A stretch of DNA of 15,556 nt from Clostridiales bacterium (GTDB taxonomy: Bacteria; Bacillota; Clostridia; Christensenellales; Borkfalkiaceae), in assembly GCA_015069525.1 (NCBI GenBank), contig SVIK01000029.1, positions 1 through 15,556 of the forward strand. The letters are read 5' to 3'. Both the position numbers and the translations under genes were made by a program. The notes under the pieces are model-generated. The model was not told the origin of the DNA and ran no database searches. It saw nothing but the letters and a program-made list of their open reading frames with translations. Below are positions 14,201-15,556 of this stretch, in pieces. Position 1 is the stretch's first letter. Each line of letters opens with the position of its first letter.

Positions 14201-15556
14201 GCTGGTTCGAACTTCTCCGTAGCGCCTATGCAAGGTGAAGCAGGCGAGAAGGGCGGTATCGTAAAAGTAAAAGAAGGCTATTCGGGCGATTTGCTTGGTT
14301 TTGTAAGCAAGGACGAAGTGACGCCGATTGTGAAAAATGCAAGTTCGAGCAACCCTAACGTTGCTACCATTGATGCAACGACTGGTAAAGTGACGGCGTT
14401 GGGTGTGGGTGAAACGACGATTACGTACGTTTTGGACGGAAAACGCTCGATAATAGCGACAGAAGGCGTTTTAACGGGATATACCGTCACGCTTGTCGTG
14501 GAACATGATTACGAGGCTGTTGTGACGGCTCCTACCTGTACGGAAAAGGGCTACACGACGTATACCTGCTCGGTATGTGGCGACAGCTACGTGGCGGACG
14601 AAGTGCCTGCAAACGGCCACGATTATGAAGCGGTTATAACGGAGCCTACGTGTACGGAAGACGGCTACACGACGTATACCTGCTCGGTATGTGGTGACAG
14701 CTACGTGGACGACGAAGTGCCTGCAAACGGCCACGATTATGAAGCAGTTATAACGGAGCCTACGTGTACGGAAAAGGGCTACACGACGTATACCTGCTCG
14801 GTATGTGGCGACAACTACGTGGCGGACGAAGTGCCTGCAAGCGGCCACGATTACGAGGCAGTTATAACGGAGCCTACCTGTACGGAAAAGGGCTACACGA
14901 CGTACACCTGCTCGGTATGTGGCGATAGTTATAAAGCGGACGAAGTGGCAGAGCTTGGTCATACGGAGGTGGTAGACGAAGCGAAAGCACCTACGTGTAC
15001 GGAAACGGGCTTGACGGAAGGCAAGCATTGTTCGGTTTGCGGAGAAGTGCTTATTGCGCAAGAAGAAGTGCCTGCAAACGGACACGATTACGAGGCGATT
15101 GTGACGGCTCCTACCTGCACGGAAAAGGGTTATACGACGTATACCTGCTCGGTATGTGGCGACAGCTACGTGGCGGACGAAGTTGCAGAGCTTGGTCATA
15201 CGGAAGTGGTAGACGAAGCGAAAGCACCTACGTGTACGGAAACGGGCTTGACGGAAGGCAAGCATTGTTCGGCTTGCGGAGAAGTGCTTATTGCGCAAGA
15301 AGAAGTGCCTGCAAACGGACATGATTATGAAGCGGTTGTGACAGAACCTACTTGTACGGAAAAGGGCTACACGACGTATACCTGTTCCGTTTGTGGCGAT
15401 AGCTATGTGGCGGACGAAGTGCCTGCAAACGGCCACGATTATGAAGCGGTTGTGACAGAACCTACTTGTACGGAAGACGGCTACACGACGTATACCTGCT
15501 CGGTATGTGGCGACAGCTACGTGGCGGACGAGGTTGCAGAGCTTGGTCATACGGAA
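11273..15556 (+). CDS. Very large secreted calcineurin-like metallophosphoesterase with Cys/His repeat tail (3' end outside window)
   Basis: 1428 codons are visible without a stop. Residues 1-33 are a signal peptide (KIKRKK, a hydrophobic core, cleavage perhaps after VSA). Residues 38-270 and 271-511 are tandem copies of a module I do not recognise. Residues 518-670 look like a carbohydrate-binding/galactose-binding-like domain (LLDGSFSSG to LWVDNVVLED). Residues 695-985 are a calcineurin-like phosphoesterase: Asp701-Pro-Gln703, GDTVD (Asp740, Asp743), GNHD (774-776), His870 and GHT (His916). The usual DxH histidine is Gln and the last His of GHxH is Val918. Residues 1000-1076 are Big_2-like (NPNVATIDATTGKVTALG). 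From 1078 run Cys/His repeats. The substrate is unknown; it acts outside the cell, and any wall anchor would lie beyond the window. ATG follows AAGGAG by six bases. Confidence 0.88.
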   Translation, partial: MKIKRKKLWLGALSTLAVATLSVATIGIGSVSADAEAVDFSKDATKWQTLTKMNVDATKGLVPTGATFRATTVEVGGNSSAEITTDFAEGTGHWGAMAYFLKWNEGTDAVDWQFTTENAQYPISDTNSTAGMNVTSASGDWIAVVVNTAWAPVVYQCENGTISRLGNLAENGSVWVDGNDFWYIFNQKSTITLSSTDTATGMDISISFDAVDVGKNETTFTYSSKNKNLRGAGAFSLAQVNSSATFSTGASTASVLVDDVASEFVPDEGVVDFATNSTKWKALNKMNVDASKGLVPVANGTSVPFSATSIEVGGNSSAEIMMNFAEGKQPTTGGNHGGAIVYFMKWNEGTDAVDWQFVTSNAQYPISSNSSYTTAGMNVTSASGDWVAVVVNTAWAPVVYQCEGGTISRVGNLAENGSAWVNGNDFWGLFNQTTKVKFSTTDTPNGVNISVSFDAIDIASAETTLTASLTNVGLRGSGSLLISGGLTGGTATFSTGASALSVLVKDVESDYEMFEENNMLLDGSFSSGDVTKYWNSGWKDSNAVNSIENGMLKIHNATEANQYVAQTVSLTKEGAYKLSADVKIENIANVTGLGEGAWVSVTKKNSSDKTVTIASDGYEGMTSEQTQLITGWNTISFSFTATETKEHKICFNLYGASGTLWVDNVVLEDITDVEEPKHWSTTASYPTDFSDGSFTLVGIGDPQNFAKRADASGSYYMDLYKWIADNKNTYNMKYVVNIGDTVDQCPDEGEWQIAAAAHKQLQDVELKYALTMGNHDYDGYWNLFKGLPMDRTATSFAKYFPYSTYESWLGTENFGVFDAGKMENSWHKFTNGNDKYLIVSLEYGVREDTITKAKALIDANPDYHVIITQHAYLNGDLSYNWNGYTDLEHDGALSPVQVWEKLISKCPNIFMVLAGHTVSYGVSTSVVYGDAGNPIIQMKIDAQGTFSDKETLIALYNIKGTSVQTYYYSVSSDRYYAGSNFSVAPMQGEAGEKGGIVKVKEGYSGDLLGFVSKDEVTPIVKNASSSNPNVATIDATTGKVTALGVGETTITYVLDGKRSIIATEGVLTGYTVTLVVEHDYEAVVTAPTCTEKGYTTYTCSVCGDSYVADEVPANGHDYEAVITEPTCTEDGYTTYTCSVCGDSYVDDEVPANGHDYEAVITEPTCTEKGYTTYTCSVCGDNYVADEVPASGHDYEAVITEPTCTEKGYTTYTCSVCGDSYKADEVAELGHTEVVDEAKAPTCTETGLTEGKHCSVCGEVLIAQEEVPANGHDYEAIVTAPTCTEKGYTTYTCSVCGDSYVADEVAELGHTEVVDEAKAPTCTETGLTEGKHCSACGEVLIAQEEVPANGHDYEAVVTEPTCTEKGYTTYTCSVCGDSYVADEVPANGHDYEAVVTEPTCTEDGYTTYTCSVCGDSYVADEVAELGHTE
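11384..12082 (+). repeat. N-terminal module, copy 1 (residues 38-270)
   Basis: It begins VDFSKDATKWQTLTKMNVDA and ends near VLVDDVASEF. Shared anchors with copy 2 are WNEGTDAVDWQF, NAQYPIS, NTAWAPVVYQCE, GNLAENGS and FSTGAS. The alternating hydrophobic pattern suggests a beta-sandwich. No known family is recognised. Confidence 0.85.
12083..12805 (+). repeat. N-terminal module, copy 2 (residues 271-511)
   Basis: It begins VDFATNSTKWKALNKMNVDA and ends near VLVKDVESDY. It has the same order of conserved blocks as copy 1, with a few extra residues near KQPTTGGNHGG and SNSSYTT. The likeness is strongest in the middle block around AVVVNTAWAPVVYQCE, implying an intragenic duplication. Confidence 0.85.
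14504..15556 (+). repeat. Mosaic of in-frame 114-bp (A) and 123-bp (B) Cys/His repeats
   Basis: Unit starts are 14504, 14618, 14732, 14846 (A), 14960 (B), 15083 (A), 15197 (B), 15320 and 15434 (A) and 15548 (B, cut by the window end). The A unit is 38 residues: HDYEA, PTCTE.GYTTYTCSVCGD, then DEVPANG, with cysteines spaced C-x9-C-x2-C and a His 13 residues before the next unit. The B unit is 41 residues, HTEVVDEAKAPTCTETG, then C-x2-C, and differs from A by one extra residue between the first two Cys. The two complete B units differ at only two of 123 bases, so the array has expanded or been homogenised recently. Confidence 0.95.

Noticed and set aside
14471..15550. Long minus-strand open frame (359 codons) opposite the Cys/His repeats
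   Set aside because: It is a mirror of the plus-strand repeats: its protein repeats only because the DNA does, it lacks a ribosome binding site, and the plus strand encodes a clear domain protein.
14504..15556. CRISPR-like regular repeats
   Set aside because: Unit lengths are multiples of three, the repeats are contiguous without unique spacers, and they translate into a periodic protein.

Overview
The window looks like chromosomal DNA from an endospore-forming Clostridia-type Firmicute, probably an uncultured anaerobe. Evidence: a full-length spoIVA gene, an L-box (lysine) riboswitch over asd-dapA, sigma-A promoters of the TTGACA/TATAAT type with 17-base spacers, strong GGAGG-type ribosome binding sites, and hairpin-plus-U terminators. 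I see no phage genes, transposase or CRISPR array, so most of the window is ordinary core genome. The unusual parts are at about 9.2 kb and from 10.8 kb to the end.

Layout. Bases 1-1928 (minus strand) hold a lysine-biosynthesis operon: promoter, lysine riboswitch, intrinsic terminator, asd, then dapA cut by the window edge. Bases 1989-7604 (plus strand) hold a five-gene operon starting from a divergent promoter: a six-helix membrane protein (YesL/DUF624-like), a class I methyltransferase, the redox chaperone Hsp33 (hslO), a TPR protein and a HEAT-like protein. Spacings are +29, -4, +8 and -14 bases, and a strong terminator follows. Bases 7690-9405 hold spoIVA and a 48-codon gene with an excellent ribosome binding site, closed by a terminator. 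Bases 9476-10785 hold a ferritin-like di-metal protein with its own terminator.

Bases 10821-11123 form a small tRNA locus. One good promoter reads first into a truncated copy of tRNA-Arg(CCT), then a 62-base spacer, then the intact tRNA-Arg(CCT), then a terminator. The truncated copy stops in the T-loop, and the spacer carries a 12-base perfect complement of the intact tRNA's T-arm/acceptor region.

From 11273 to the window edge runs one very long secreted-protein gene (1428 codons seen, no stop). It encodes a signal peptide, two copies of an approximately 233-residue module I do not recognise, a carbohydrate-binding-like domain, a calcineurin-like metallophosphoesterase with altered metal motifs, a Big_2-type domain, and a mosaic of nearly identical 38- and 41-residue Cys/His repeats continuing off the window.

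How the genes relate: asd and dapA are consecutive steps to lysine and diaminopimelate (also the precursor of spore dipicolinate). SpoIVA is the coat basement-layer ATPase, and the small gene after it may be expressed with it. The hslO operon mixes a stress chaperone with uncharacterised repeat-scaffold proteins. The last gene is a cell-surface or secreted enzyme of unknown substrate.
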